A stretch of 64,000 bases of DNA, taken from contig QIAU01000183.1 of NCBI GenBank assembly GCA_003225055.1, positions 1 through 64,000 of the forward strand, written 5' to 3'. The notes below the pieces were generated by a model that was given only the letters and a program-made list of their open reading frames with translations, searched no databases and was not told where the DNA came from. Of this stretch, positions 18,544 to 28,880 are shown piece by piece (positions within the stretch are counted from its first letter, which is position 1; the number at the start of each line of letters is the position of its first letter). Both the position numbers and the translations under genes were made by a program. The stretch comes from Acidobacteriota bacterium (lineage in GTDB: Bacteria; Acidobacteriota; Terriglobia; Terriglobales; Acidobacteriaceae).

Positions 18544-18571
18544 CGACGGGATTTGAACCCGTGTTAGCGCC
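18544..18571 (-). repeat. tRNA-Glu-like 3' fragment (T arm)
   Basis: 28 bp matching the tRNA-Glu 3' fragments at 60,131 and 63,913 with one mismatch, containing the T-arm core GGGTTCAAATCCC. The acceptor end is not conserved. It lies just upstream of vapBC and may be an old attachment site. Confidence 0.45.
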
Positions 18572-18762
18572 GTATCGGCTGGTGGGTTTCGAACCCGATC
18601 GCATTCCACACATTCACGAAGCCTCACACTTCCTTGGAAATTCTTCACCCGATCTTATCGACCAAGTCGGTGAGGCACTTCAAGACCCCGAGGTCCCCTT
18701 TCAAGTCGTGCCTGAATTTCGGCACATTTGTGCGATTTGAAACCGAGGTGAGACTTGACCAA

Positions 18763-19089
18763 TCAGCCCGCAGCCGCGGCCGCACGCAACTTAAAACGAA
18801 CTCTTTCTTTGCGCTGAAGATACTTGACGATCTCGAATAGGTTACGGGCCTGAGGGTTTCCGGATGGGCTAAGCATTCGCATCAGACTTTTTGGCGAATG
18901 GTGTGTGACCTCGGCCAATTCGTTGAACCCCAGAGTCGCATTGATGTAATCACGGAGCACAGCTTTCCCCGTCTCAATATCTCCGGCAAGGAAGCATTCA
19001 ATCCCTTCGCGCAGAAGTTCCTTCCGAAAAGCGGCATCGCGCCGCACCCGCGCTTGGATCGTCTCTTTGAAGTTCCGTGTCAAAGCCAT
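18763..19089 (-). CDS. HigA-like antitoxin (addiction module antidote)
   Basis: 108 residues. A helix-turn-helix region reads GFNELAEVTHHSPKSLMRML then SPSGNPQARNLFEIVKYL, typical of the probable addiction-module antidote family (HigA-like, PF21716-type). A GGAG site lies 7 bp before the ATG and inside the end of the toxin gene, and the two genes are 4 bp apart. It would neutralise the RelE/HigB-type toxin, which is frameshifted here. Confidence 0.85.
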   Translation of the reverse strand: MALTRNFKETIQARVRRDAAFRKELLREGIECFLAGDIETGKAVLRDYINATLGFNELAEVTHHSPKSLMRMLSPSGNPQARNLFEIVKYLQRKERVRFKLRAAAAAG

Positions 19090-19093
19090 TTGA

Positions 19094-19433
19094 TTACTCC
19101 TGCTTCCTTCTTTTGTAATCCTGCCACCTGGCGATCGCCTCGCTTATGTCCCTCTGCTGCCGCTTTTTGCTCCCGCCGCCCAACAAGATAATCAGCTGGT
19201 TCCCTTCTTTCCCAAAATAGACTCGGTAACCGGGGCCGAAGTCCAGCCTGTACTCGTAGACCCCAGAGCCCACGCCCTTGACGTTGCCGAAATTGCCTTG
19301 GGCCAACCCGCGTTAACGCCACAGAAACTTTGGCTGCAGCTTGTGCATTCAGACCACCGAACCATTCAGCGTATGGGCTGCGACCATTTGGGGCGAGGTA
19401 TTCAAGAATTTCCACCTCCGATGATGGTATCAT
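19094..19433 (-). pseudogene. RelE/HigB-type toxin, frameshifted
   Basis: The N-terminal frame reads VEILEYLAPNGRSPYAEWF then [17 protein letters not shown]. The C-terminal frame reads [20 protein letters not shown] then [19 protein letters not shown] and [19 protein letters not shown]. Together they form a complete Gp49-like/HigB toxin. One extra G near 19,308 puts them in different frames. A TTGACA box at 19,446-19,451 lies upstream. The start at 19,433 is tentative. Confidence 0.8.
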
Positions 19434-19605
19434 ATACGTTACCTTTGTCAAGTGTCCACGGCCGAATGCCTGTCAATTCTTCGGAATCCCGGGGGACTGC
19501 TGCAGGCGATGCGCGCTGACATATTGTCGATTCTTGCATTTCAGACCGGAATGGTCCCCTGCTCGATCGTGCCTGAGAGATGGATATCCGATGGAAGCAA
19601 AAGAC

Positions 19606-20874
19606 TTAGTACAGAAGATATTTGTTGCGGACGTCGCGGAATCGTTCGAGCCCCTCCCGCCAGCTCTGGGCAATCAGTCGTGGATCCTGATCTGCGTTAA
19701 TTGCGTCCACTGCCGATTTGTTGGCAATTATGGCGATGATTGATTTCATATCGAAATCCCTGGGATAGAGTCTGTGCAGCGCTGAGGCGATCTCGATGCC
19801 CATTTCGGGCGAGTCGAGCGTTTTGCGATCCAGAAGAACTACATAGATCCCGCCTAGCTGCTGGCTCTCGTACCAGGAAGCAGTTGGGGTGAAATAGAGT
19901 GGGACAAATCGAACCCCGGGGATCTGACGTGAGTTGAGATAGCCCGCGAGTTGCTTCGGATTTATCCAAGGCGCGCCAACATTCTCGAATGGCTTATCGG
20001 TACCGCGCCCTACTGAAACGTTAGTCCTTTCAATCAAACAAACGCCTGGGTACAGAGTCGCCTCGGTTAAGCTGCGCATGTTCGGCGATTGGTTGATCCA
20101 CAATTGGCCAGTGGCATCAAACCAGTCCTCGCGCCGCCATCCTTCCATTTGCACCACCGTCAACTTTGCACTGATATGGCGTTCGGCGTTGTACATCCCA
20201 GCCAACTCACCAACGGTCATGCCATGGCGCACCGGCGTTTCGCCGTAAGCGACAAAGCTCTCTTGGTCCGGATCCGTAACAGGTCCCTGAACGTCAATGC
20301 CATCAATTGGGTTTGGACGATCGAGAACGATCAGCTCACGTCCGGTCTTCGCGGCTGCTTCCAGGAAGTATGCCATGGTGGTTTCGTATGTGTAGAATCG
20401 GACCCCAACATCCTGCACGTCATAGACGACTGTGTCCAAGTTCTTCACTATATCCAGCGGGGGGCGCCGGCTTTCAGCTGTCGGGCCGAAGACGCTGTAG
20501 ATCGGAATCCCTGTCCTCCGATCCACAGCATCCCCAATGTTGGTTGTTTCCAGAGCTCCAATGGCGCCGTGCTCAGGACTGAACAGAGCCACCAATTTGA
20601 TCCCCGTCACATTCGCGAGCACGTCAATCGTCCGCCGGCCGCTCGAGTCAACCCCGGTTTGGTTGGTAACCAGTCCGATCTTCCTTGGCGTCTGCGGATT
20701 TGGGTGAAGCGCTTCAAAATTGTGTTTCTCGAGGACATCGATACCATTTTTCACTTCCCGGTATTCGGCAACAGAAGCGCTGGGCATTCTCGGCGCGCCT
20801 TGGATCTGAGAAAAAGCGTTGAAGGAAAATACGCATGTATAGAGCAGGGACAGGGATGTGGCAGCTCGTTTCAT
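19606..20874 (-). CDS. DUF1343 (NamZ-like) exo-N-acetylmuramidase
   Basis: 422 residues with a signal peptide (ATSLSLLYTCVFSFNAFSQ). The family core is KIGLVTNQTGVDSSGRRTID, LVALFSPEHGAIG, VVYDVQDVGVRFYTYETTM, IVLDRPNPI, RHGMTVGELAGMYN, LTEATLYPGVCLIERTNVS and VGRGTDKPFENVGAPW. Members characterised in Bacillus (NamZ, GH171) release terminal MurNAc from peptidoglycan fragments. It probably works in the periplasm on muropeptides or in cell-wall recycling. The exact specificity is inferred from the family. Confidence 0.9.
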   Translation of the reverse strand: MKRAATSLSLLYTCVFSFNAFSQIQGAPRMPSASVAEYREVKNGIDVLEKHNFEALHPNPQTPRKIGLVTNQTGVDSSGRRTIDVLANVTGIKLVALFSPEHGAIGALETTNIGDAVDRRTGIPIYSVFGPTAESRRPPLDIVKNLDTVVYDVQDVGVRFYTYETTMAYFLEAAAKTGRELIVLDRPNPIDGIDVQGPVTDPDQESFVAYGETPVRHGMTVGELAGMYNAERHISAKLTVVQMEGWRREDWFDATGQLWINQSPNMRSLTEATLYPGVCLIERTNVSVGRGTDKPFENVGAPWINPKQLAGYLNSRQIPGVRFVPLYFTPTASWYESQQLGGIYVVLLDRKTLDSPEMGIEIASALHRLYPRDFDMKSIIAIIANKSAVDAINADQDPRLIAQSWREGLERFRDVRNKYLLY

Positions 20875-21050
20875 GTGGTCTCTTTTATCACTTCCTATTT
20901 ATCACTTCCTATGTGGCCGTTCAGGTTCAACCGCAGCTTGACAAGCCTTACCGCCCTCGATAAGCATTTTGCCGTCCGCAGAGCCGATCGTTCGAACGCG
21001 GAGACACGAATCGGCAAGTCTGGGTTTTGAGAGTCATTGGGAGGCTTCCT

Positions 21051-24000
21051 ATGTCCCGCGCCACTTACATCAAGAAGAACACCGGTACGCACCGCATTCT
21101 TGCCTCATTCGGGATCTGTCTCATCCTGTCGTTGTCATGCGCAATCACTGGTGCTCAAGTTACGACTGCCGACATTTTAGGGACTGTGAGCGACCCGAGC
21201 GGCGCCGTTTTGCCGAAGGTGACCATTGTGGTCACAAACACAAGCACGCATGACACGCGTACAACCTCGTCAGACTCATCCGGACAATACTCCTTCACCT
21301 TGCTGCCCAGTGATCAGTACAAGCTTACCGCCAGCGCGCCCGGTTTCAAGAATGCTGTCGCCACCCTCACACTCAACGCAGGGGATCGCCGGCGACAGGA
21401 CATTCAGATGTCGGTCGGTTCCGCAGTTGAACAGATAGAGGTCAGCGGCACGCCACCAGCACTGGAAACAGATACTTCTGTGCTGAGCACGGTTGTTCCA
21501 GAGAAGCCTGTGGAGGACTTGCCTTTGAATGGCCGCAACTTTGTCCAGCTTGCTCAGTTAGCCGCCGGCGCCAACGAAGGCCGTCCTGAAGCGATCTCGA
21601 ACGGGAATCGCCCTGACGATCGCCGGCAGACCGCCGCAGTTTCCGCCAACGCGCAGTCGGATACCTTGAACAATGAGCTCGTAGACGGACTCGACAATAA
21701 CTCGTACACGATCGGCACGATTGGAGTGCGGCCATCGATTGATGCCATTTCGGAATTCCGGGTAGAAACCAATCTATATCCTGCCGAAATCGGGAAAACG
21801 CCGGGCGCCGTCGTAAATCTGATTACTAAATCTGGTACCAACCAGCTCCATGGCTCCGTGTACGAGTTTATGAGAAATGACATGTTCGACGCGCGGAATT
21901 ATTTCGCCAGAACCGGTCGAAAGCCAGAGTACCGTGAGAACCAGTTTGGGGGCAGTTTGGGTGGCCCGATCCGTAAGGACAAGACCTTCTTCTTCGGCGA
22001 TTACGAAGGCCTGAGGGTCGTGCAAGGCGTGACCTACGTCAGCACGGTTCCAGCGCTGTTCGAAGAGCAGAATCCAGGCAATCTGTCGGACATTGGGGGT
22101 CCGGTGCTTAGCCAAAGCCAGCTAAGCCCCATCGCGCTGAAATATTTCGCACTCTATCCCGCGCCAAATCAGGCAGGACGCGTGAACAATTTCGTTTATA
22201 GCCCGACCAATGCGCAGTTCAGCCATACCTTCGACTCGCGCGTCGACCACCGCTTCTCGGAACGGGATAATCTGTTCGCGCGCTATACCTTTAATGACGT
22301 CACGACCTTTACGCCGGGAAGCCTGCCGCCCGTCAGCGGCATTCAGCCGGCCGGCTCTGCATCCTTTCCCGGTGACGCGAAGCAGCGCGCTCAGCAGGTG
22401 CTGCTGAAAGATGTCCATACTTTTTCGTCAACTCTCCTGTTTGAGCTATCGGCAGGGTACAGCCGCATCAACAATGCTTCGTTCCCGCTGAACTACGGGA
22501 CAGACCTGGGCAACCAGTTCGGAATTCAGAACGCGAATTTCAACCAGTTCAGTTCCGGTCTTCCGACCGTCTCTATCGCAGGCTACACAGGCTTCGGCGG
22601 CACGTCGTTCTTGCCTCTTATCGATCTCGACAACCTGTACCAGCTCACTGGAGCCCTGACCTACGTACGAGATCAGCACACCTTCAAATTCGGCTCGGTG
22701 GTACTGCGCAGAGACATTTACAACCAGCAGAGCCCGGCTGGCGCCGGAGCTTTCTCGTTCTCCACTACGCCGTCGTCGTTTGCGCTCGCCAATTTTCTTG
22801 CCGGAAACGTCTTTCAAGTCACGCGCCAGTTGCAACTTTATCCGCGGTATCTCAGCGATTGGGAACCCAGCTTTTATGCGCAGGACGATTGGCGAGTGAG
22901 GCGCTGGCTGACGCTGAATCTCGGTTTACGGTACGACATCATCACTCCCGTTTCGGAAAAATACGGCCACATTTCCCATTTTGATCCGGGATGTGCTTGC
23001 ATCCTAGTGGCAAATCAGAACGCCGCGTCCTCCACTGCAAACATCGAAACGGACTACCGCTCGATTGCGCCCCGGTTCGGCTTCGCCGCATCAATCGGAC
23101 ATGGCACTGTTTTGCGCGGTGGATACGGCCTCGTATACTTCCGCGATAACACGGGACCTTCGGTTCCCTTTGCGGATCCTCCTTTCACGACTACTTATGT
23201 TCCCAACGCCCTCACAGTTCCATTCTCTGCGCCCTTACCGATCCCGACCTCGCAATCTCTGACCAACCTCACTGGCGGGCTGCGCGGGATGCAATTGATG
23301 TACAGGAACTCTTACGTCGAGCAAATCAACTTCAATTTGGAACACTCTTTTGGCGGCACGGTAATGATGGTCGGTTATGTAGGCTCGCTCGGTCGCCATT
23401 TGCGGATCACACCGGATATCAATCTCGCTCCGCCTTCCTCTGTGAGCTTCGTCGCCCGCCGGCCGTTCTACTCCCTGTATCCGAAGGTGACCTCGATCTT
23501 CGAAATCATGTCCGAGGGCTACAACAACTACAACGGCCTGCAGACTTCATTGCAACGGCGGCTCTCCCATGGGTCCATGGCGGCGGCGAATTACACCTGG
23601 AGCCATGCCATCGGTGATACCCAAGGCTTCTCAGCAGGCGGGCTGTACACAAGCGCTGTCCCATCACAGACGGCGATCCTTGAACGCGGCAACAGTGAGT
23701 TGGATATGCGTCAGCGCTTTACGCTCATGCTCGGTTATCAGCTTCCCTTCGGGAACAACCTGCAAGGTTGGAGGGGAGCTTTGGGCAAGGGCTGGGAATT
23801 CAACGCCATCGATGTCTGGGAGACAGGTTTCCCGTTCTCCGTGGTGAACGCGAGCCCGAAGAGCAACACCGGTGTAGGCAGCGACCGTCCCAATCAGTTC
23901 GGAAATGCCAGTCTCGATAATCCCAGTCTTTCACGTTGGTTTGATACGTCTATCTTCCAGGTGCAAACACTCGGAACTATAGGATCGGAACGACGCAACG

Positions 24001-24230
24001 GTCTCTACGGCCCGCACTTCCGTCACTTCGACGTCTCCGTCTTCAAAGACTTTCGTCTGAGTGAGCGGGCAGTTCTACAGGCGCGCGCGGAATCGTTCAA
24101 TTTGACCAACACTCCGAATTTCTCGCTGCCTGCGGCAAGTCTGGGGGCGGGAGGTTTTGGAACGATCAGCAGCACGAGAGCTGGCAGCACGCCGCGTCAA
24201 CTCCAATTCGCGTTGCGGCTGACCTTCTAG
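21051..24230 (+). CDS. Oar-like TonB-dependent receptor
   Basis: 1059 residues from the ATG at 21,051, chosen because GGGAGG lies 6 bp upstream; the frame also opens at a TTG at 21,027. After the signal peptide (FGICLILSLSCAITGAQ) comes a carboxypeptidase-regulatory-like beta-sandwich (ADILGTVSDPSGAVLPKVTI). A plug follows (VPEKPVEDLPLNGRNFVQLA ... ISEFRVETNLYPAEIG). The rest is a long outer-membrane barrel with GGSLGGPIRKDKTFFFGDYE and a C-terminal RQLQFALRLTF strand. This is the Oar/CarboxypepD_reg class abundant in Acidobacteriota. It imports a bulky substrate, perhaps a polysaccharide or peptide, using TonB energy. Confidence 0.92.
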   Translation: MSRATYIKKNTGTHRILASFGICLILSLSCAITGAQVTTADILGTVSDPSGAVLPKVTIVVTNTSTHDTRTTSSDSSGQYSFTLLPSDQYKLTASAPGFKNAVATLTLNAGDRRRQDIQMSVGSAVEQIEVSGTPPALETDTSVLSTVVPEKPVEDLPLNGRNFVQLAQLAAGANEGRPEAISNGNRPDDRRQTAAVSANAQSDTLNNELVDGLDNNSYTIGTIGVRPSIDAISEFRVETNLYPAEIGKTPGAVVNLITKSGTNQLHGSVYEFMRNDMFDARNYFARTGRKPEYRENQFGGSLGGPIRKDKTFFFGDYEGLRVVQGVTYVSTVPALFEEQNPGNLSDIGGPVLSQSQLSPIALKYFALYPAPNQAGRVNNFVYSPTNAQFSHTFDSRVDHRFSERDNLFARYTFNDVTTFTPGSLPPVSGIQPAGSASFPGDAKQRAQQVLLKDVHTFSSTLLFELSAGYSRINNASFPLNYGTDLGNQFGIQNANFNQFSSGLPTVSIAGYTGFGGTSFLPLIDLDNLYQLTGALTYVRDQHTFKFGSVVLRRDIYNQQSPAGAGAFSFSTTPSSFALANFLAGNVFQVTRQLQLYPRYLSDWEPSFYAQDDWRVRRWLTLNLGLRYDIITPVSEKYGHISHFDPGCACILVANQNAASSTANIETDYRSIAPRFGFAASIGHGTVLRGGYGLVYFRDNTGPSVPFADPPFTTTYVPNALTVPFSAPLPIPTSQSLTNLTGGLRGMQLMYRNSYVEQINFNLEHSFGGTVMMVGYVGSLGRHLRITPDINLAPPSSVSFVARRPFYSLYPKVTSIFEIMSEGYNNYNGLQTSLQRRLSHGSMAAANYTWSHAIGDTQGFSAGGLYTSAVPSQTAILERGNSELDMRQRFTLMLGYQLPFGNNLQGWRGALGKGWEFNAIDVWETGFPFSVVNASPKSNTGVGSDRPNQFGNASLDNPSLSRWFDTSIFQVQTLGTIGSERRNGLYGPHFRHFDVSVFKDFRLSERAVLQARAESFNLTNTPNFSLPAASLGAGGFGTISSTRAGSTPRQLQFALRLTF

Positions 24231-24544
24231 TTGCGAGCCCAGGGTTTCTTGCAATTGGAGGCTCGCCGGAGGGGTGATTTACATGGCCTTGAGCTTTGAG
24301 TGGCTGCGGACCTCCCGGAAGGGAATTTCAGTTCTGTTCGAACCAACCACGGATTCTATGCACATTGCAGCAGAGGCTTCGAATAAGCGGCGGGGCGAAG
24401 GGCGAATTCTGAGTTACGTCCAAGGTGGAGCTAGGACAGCTATATAGCACTGCCCCAGTGGTCATTACCGGAGAGTAGGCTTTCCTGCTGGGGTCACTCA
24501 CGCTTTAAGTGGCTGTAGAAGAAGCAAATGTCGCCTTAATGTCT
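24231..24544. other. Intergenic region
   Basis: A GCGAGCC...GGCTCGC hairpin with a 20-base loop lies just after the receptor stop (24,234-24,267) and may act in termination. Nothing else was recognised. Confidence 0.35.
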
Positions 24545-24569
24545 CACAGGGCAGCTTTCTGGCTCGTGG

Positions 24570-25073
24570 CTCAAGTGCTCTCAATCACGCGCGTGACACC
24601 GGCATGACCGTTATCCTCGTCCAAGTCGGCTTTCGTCCCGGCCTCCCGGAGGTCTCTTCGGCGCGATTACAGTAAGTCCTCAGCCCAACATCAGAAACCG
24701 CTCGGAGCGATCCCCCTGCAATCGCCCGAAAGAGGGCGAATTTGTCATCACCAAGCACCGCGTCAGCGCCTTCGCCGGCACCGACGTAGCCATGATCCTC
24801 CGCACTAATGACATTGACACACTCGTCCTCTTCGGTATGGCCACCAGCGGCGTCGTCCTTTCCACGTTGCTCGAAGCCGCCGCCGACGATTTCCGCCTCG
24901 CTGTCATCAACCACCGCTGCGCCGACCTCGACTTCAATCTCCATGATTGCCTGATCAACAGATTCTTCCCCTCCCGAGCAGCGGTACTGTCGGCTCGGGA
25001 ATTCATGGAAGCTTCGACCACCGCCAGTAGTCCTGGTTCATTGGGATTTGGGAAGCGTCTACGAGTAAAGTGA
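24570..25073 (+). pseudogene. Isochorismatase-family hydrolase, frameshifted
   Basis: The first frame reads LNHARDTGMTVILVQVGFRP then GLPEVS. A later frame reads FVITKHRVSAFAGTDVAMIL then NDIDTLVLFGMATSGVVLST and FFPSRAAVLSAREFMEA. This is the cysteine-hydrolase fold of isochorismatases and nicotinamidases. The family Cys-bearing cis-peptide loop is here GMATSGVV, without Cys, as in catalytically dead relatives. A stop and frameshifts between 24,650 and 24,740 break the gene. Confidence 0.7.
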
Positions 25074-25138
25074 CGGCATGCGCGTCTGGTACAACACTTC
25101 CCCAAGTTCCTAATCATCATCCTTCGCTTAAGATGGAA

Positions 25139-27015
25139 TCAGGTTTGTCGCCCGATGTACCACGGCGCACTCACCGTGAAGATGCGTTCATTGCCGCGGG
25201 CGAGAAGCACCCATTCCAGGACCCGGCCACGCTGATTGTGGAGGAAGTATTCGTACCATCTGTCCTCCACAAGCTCCGGTATAACCACAACGATGCTGCG
25301 AGCAGGATTTTTTTTCGAAAGGTCAAGAACGAATTGAACAATGGGAATGATGACAAAGCGGTAGGGTGAAGGCAGGACGTGGAGCTGGGGTGGCTCCTTG
25401 CCTTCCGCGCGGAAGGGTTGCTCAACGTATTGTTCCCAGTCGTCTTGAAGCAATTCGGAATGCTCGGTGGGCTCGACGTGCAAGGCGATCACTTCCGGGG
25501 AAAGCCGGGCAGCAAATTCAATTCCCTGGCGGGTTATGTTGCTCCAGCGGTCGATGGCAATGACCGCAATGGGAGGGCGGCTGAGACCTGCGGCGTCGAC
25601 GGGAACCTTGCAAGTGGTGAGCACTTTCACGGAATGGTAGTGGCGGCGGACAACGGTGAAGAAAACAATCGTTAAGGGGATGAAAAGCAGCGTAATCCAG
25701 GCGCCTTCCACGAATTTCGCAACCAGCACGACGCCCGTGGTAATGCCGGTGACGAGGGCACCCAGTCCGTTAACGATTGCGCTCTTCAGCCAATTCGGAC
25801 CGCGTTTGTTCCGCCGTGCATGACCATGCCTGATTGCGAAAGCGTGAAGGCCAGAAAGGCGCCGATGGCATAGAGGGGGATAAGCCGGTCAGTGACGCCA
25901 CCGAAAAGGATGAGAACGCCGCCACAGAGTACGGCCAAGGCAACAATGCCGTAGGTGTAGACGAGCCGCCGCCCACGGTAGCCGAAGGCGTGCGGGAGAT
26001 AGTTGTTCTGCGCGATGGCGCGGCAAAGACGCGGAAAATCGGCAAAGGCCGTGTTGGCTGACAGCGAAAGAACGACAAGGATTGAGCCGATGGTCAGATA
26101 GTAAAAGAGGCCTTTGCCGAAAACCGCGGCGGCGAGCATGGAGAGAACGCTCTGGTAGCCGGGCTCGCCCGGATCGGTTGCAACCATTCCGTAAGTCTTT
26201 ACGAGATACGAAATTCCCGCCAGGAGCACCGCCAGGAGGAAAATAATCACGGTGAGAGTGCGCTGGGCGTTTTTAACCGTGGGCTCCCGGAAAGCCCTGA
26301 CGCCGTTGCTGACAGCTTCCACGCCAGTCAACGCCGTGCAACCGCTCGCGAAAACCTTGAGCAGCAGCCAGTAGCTAATGGCTTCCGTCACCGGCGGCGG
26401 AAGTGGAAGGGGAACTGCCGGTATGGGATGCCCTCCGCTGAGGAGAACACGGAGAACGCCTGCAATGATTGTTATGAGAAGTGTGCCAACAAACAGATAG
26501 GTAGGAACCGCGAAAGCACTACCTGCTTCGCGCACGCCGCGGAGATTGAGGACAGTGATGACGATCAGAATGCTTACGCAGAGAGAAACGGTGTGCGGCA
26601 GCAAGGATGGAACCGCCGAGACCAACGCACCAACTCCCGCGGAAATGCCCACTGCGGCCGTGAGAATGTAATCAGTGAGGAGCGCAGCGGCTGCGAGCAG
26701 GCCAGCAGGTGCGCCAAGATTGAAGCGCGCCACGGTATAGGAGCCACCACCGGAGGGATAGGCGGCGATGGTTTGGCGATAGGAGAAGAACACGATCACG
26801 AGTAACGTGATGATGGCAGCGCTGATGGGTACGATATACCGAACACCGAGAAGGCCAAGGGGGATCAGAAGGCTGAGGGCCGCTTCCGGGCCATAGGCAG
26901 CCGAGCTAAGCGCATCGAGACCAAAGATAGGGATGCCCTGTGTCGGGCCGATCTGCTCGGCGCGTTCGTCGCTGGTTTTGATGGGTTTGCCGACTACGAG
27001 ATCAAGTATGTTCAT
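25139..27015 (-). pseudogene. APC-family permease with C-terminal USP-like domain, frameshifted
   Basis: The N-terminal part, from an ATG at 27,015, reads GIPIFGLDALSSAAYGPEAA and carries about ten to twelve hydrophobic segments, as in APC-superfamily transporters. The frame breaks near 25,800 after FTLSQSGMVMHGG. The other frame continues with RGPNWLKSAIVNGLGALVTG, LVAKFVEGAWITLLFIP and a cytoplasmic tail (IAVIAIDRWSNITRQGIEF ... ALHVEP) like universal stress proteins. Restoring one base would give one protein of about 625 residues. It probably carried an amino acid or K+-like solute. Whether the indel is real is uncertain. Confidence 0.8.
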
Positions 27016-27280
27016 AAGGGATGGTGCCCAAAGGACTGTGTCGCCAGGAAAAAAATAAGATCTACGTAACGAGTGTGCCCACGATGTCTGAGCGCAGACA
27101 CGATAGCATTGCTCGGATTTGCAATCAAAAATTGACTTCGGGCCAAGTAAACGTAGCCACGAACGCACGAATGTGCCCTAATTGAAGTGGCCTCCGCCCC
27201 CGGCAAGTTCCAGGCGTAAGGTCGGCTACACTGACGTTGGCCGCCTGCCGGAAGTCTTAACTGCTCAAATTACGGGTTGC

Positions 27281-28165
27281 CATCATTCGGGGTAAACTGA
27301 AGACTCCAGAGAAACGCAAGAAACTGCAGGACCTGTTGGCCGGACTGCGGCTAGACGTCAACACAGATGGCCGACGTCCTTGACTTCGATCACGATGGCG
27401 GAGGCCGTGGAACATTACAAACTTCACGAGCTTGCCGACTCTGGTCACGAAGGCGAAGCGTATTCGACCCGGAATAGAAAAACTCGAGTTCTGAACCGTT
27501 GGATTGTTCCTCATTGGGGAAAACTTGAGCTTCGAGCCATCAAAACTGTTGCGGTTGAGCAATGGCTTAAGACTCTCGTCACTGAGAAGTTGGGCAAATG
27601 GAAAGCGGGAACGGATACCCGAGATTCTCGAAACTGAAGAGATGCAGAAGCTCCTTGCAGCTCTCGGCATTCGAGAAAGAGCCATGGTCTTCTTGGATAT
27701 GCCTTCTGGCCTTCGGCGCGGAGAGTTGGCCGGGCTGAAATGGGGGGACTTCGACTTCAAGAATCTCCATGCTGTCACTCCGTATAAGCAACCATCCGAT
27801 TATGTGTGGGCTACCGCAGCGAACCGGGCGGGGGCGAAACGCGGAAAGCAGCCCGTCTGGCTGAGTGCTGTTATGAGGGATATCATCCAGCCGGCGGCGC
27901 GAAAACCGGGAATCACCAAAAAAAACTCGTGGCATACTTTCGCCACACCTTCTCTTCCATCCTCAAAGCGAATGGTGAGGACGTCAAAGTAGTGCAGGAG
28001 CTATTCCGGCATACCACGTCCCGCATGACCCTGGACATCTACACCCAAGCGCTGAGCCCGGACAAGCGGGCGGCTCAGGGCAAGGTGGTGAGCATGATCG
28101 GCCCGAAACCAAGTTGTACCGTCGTTGTACCGCGAAACTCTGAGGAAATTCGCGCAAATGGCTGA
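27281..28165 (+). pseudogene. Tyrosine recombinase (integrase) remnant, copy 1
   Basis: The N-terminal core-binding piece reads RVLNRWIVPHWGKLELRAIK then TVAVEQWLKTL. After an internal deletion another frame gives ILETEEMQKLLAALG and GLRRGELAGLKWGDF (catalytic Arg). A third gives YFRHTFSSILKANGEDVKV and HTTSRMTLDIYTQ (catalytic His/Arg and nucleophile Tyr). The parts are in three frames, so no enzyme can be made. The last 400 bp recur at 59,715. Confidence 0.85.
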
Positions 28166-28171
28166 AAAGAT
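27771..28171 (+). repeat. Integrase 3' repeat, copy 1
   Basis: Nearly identical to 59,715-60,129 and in the same orientation. It covers the integrase catalytic domain and about 25 bp past the stop. Copy 1 lacks a base in the HTFRHTF region that copy 2 retains. Confidence 0.85.
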
Positions 28172-28534
28172 GACTTCAAGGAGAGAGCGTTCGTACCAGG
28201 GACTGTCGTGTCGTTCGTGAATTTAGGCATGGGAACGCGAATATCACACCCCCACACCACAATAGCGTAATGGTAGGGCCGGAAGCCATGGTGCGACCGT
28301 TCAAAAGTGCTCACCTTTCTTAAATGAGCCGCGGCAGACCCAACGGACCCGGTGATTTTCGGCGGTCAAAATTGACCAGTCTTTTCCGCACTCTTGTTCT
28401 TTAATCAAGATGAACATCTGGGCGGGGCTGAACGCGAGCACGAGCCTTTTAACAAGCAAGAAGAGCAGGTCAGGACAGCCGGGTTGCCGTGCGTTCTGAC
28501 GCCGCTTCAAAAAAGAGTAAGGAGGAGAGCAGCA
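28172..28534. other. Intergenic region with one TGGTCA-type palindrome
   Basis: Holds the palindrome at 28,364 and the leader of the gene at 28,535. No supported gene. Confidence 0.4.
28364..28377. promoter_or_regulatory. GGTCAA-AA-TTGACC palindrome (site 1)
   Basis: Inverted repeat GGTCAA/TTGACC around AA. It is one of six related sites in the island. It lies 157 bp before the plus-strand gene at 28,535; no minus-strand gene start was found next to it. Confidence 0.5.
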
Positions 28535-28825
28535 ATGTTTGCTCGCAACGTCGGTTTGAGGGCGAATCCTCCGGGCAAGTTTGCTCAGGTATCCGAAGCG
28601 GAATTCGCTAAGGTTTCCTCTATGGAAAAGACTATAAGCGAGCAAGTGCGGGAGCTCCGAGACGAGATCACGATGCTACAGAGACTAAACGATGATTACG
28701 GGCGTATCAAGAAGTCTCCACTAAGCATAGTAGAACACGAAGGCAGACGGTTGAGATTGAATCAGATCAAGACAAAACTGATAGCATTTAAGGGTATTAC
28801 AAGATCCAACAATCCAGAGGGGTGA
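28535..28825 (+). CDS. Hypothetical coiled-coil protein
   Basis: 96 residues from the ATG at 28,535, chosen for the AAGGAGGAG site upstream; the frame opens earlier without one. The middle (VSSMEKTISEQVRELRDEIT then MLQRLNDDYG) is a predicted helix with heptad-like hydrophobics. It is basic at the C-terminus. No family is recognised. A TGGTCA-type palindrome lies 157 bp upstream. Confidence 0.6.
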   Translation: MFARNVGLRANPPGKFAQVSEAEFAKVSSMEKTISEQVRELRDEITMLQRLNDDYGRIKKSPLSIVEHEGRRLRLNQIKTKLIAFKGITRSNNPEG

Positions 28826-28880
28826 CCGTCGGATCAATTCGCAACAACGGCAGCGAGCGGCCGCACCGGGAGGTGGCGAC

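Noticed and set aside
18573-18602. Full tRNA next to the T-arm fragment
   Set aside because: A second GGTTCGAAACC-like stretch is present, but no acceptor or anticodon stem can be formed, so no tRNA is called.
20089-21030. 313-codon plus-strand frame
   Set aside because: It lies opposite the intact DUF1343 gene, has no ribosome site and no family-like motifs; it is an antisense shadow of a GC-rich gene.
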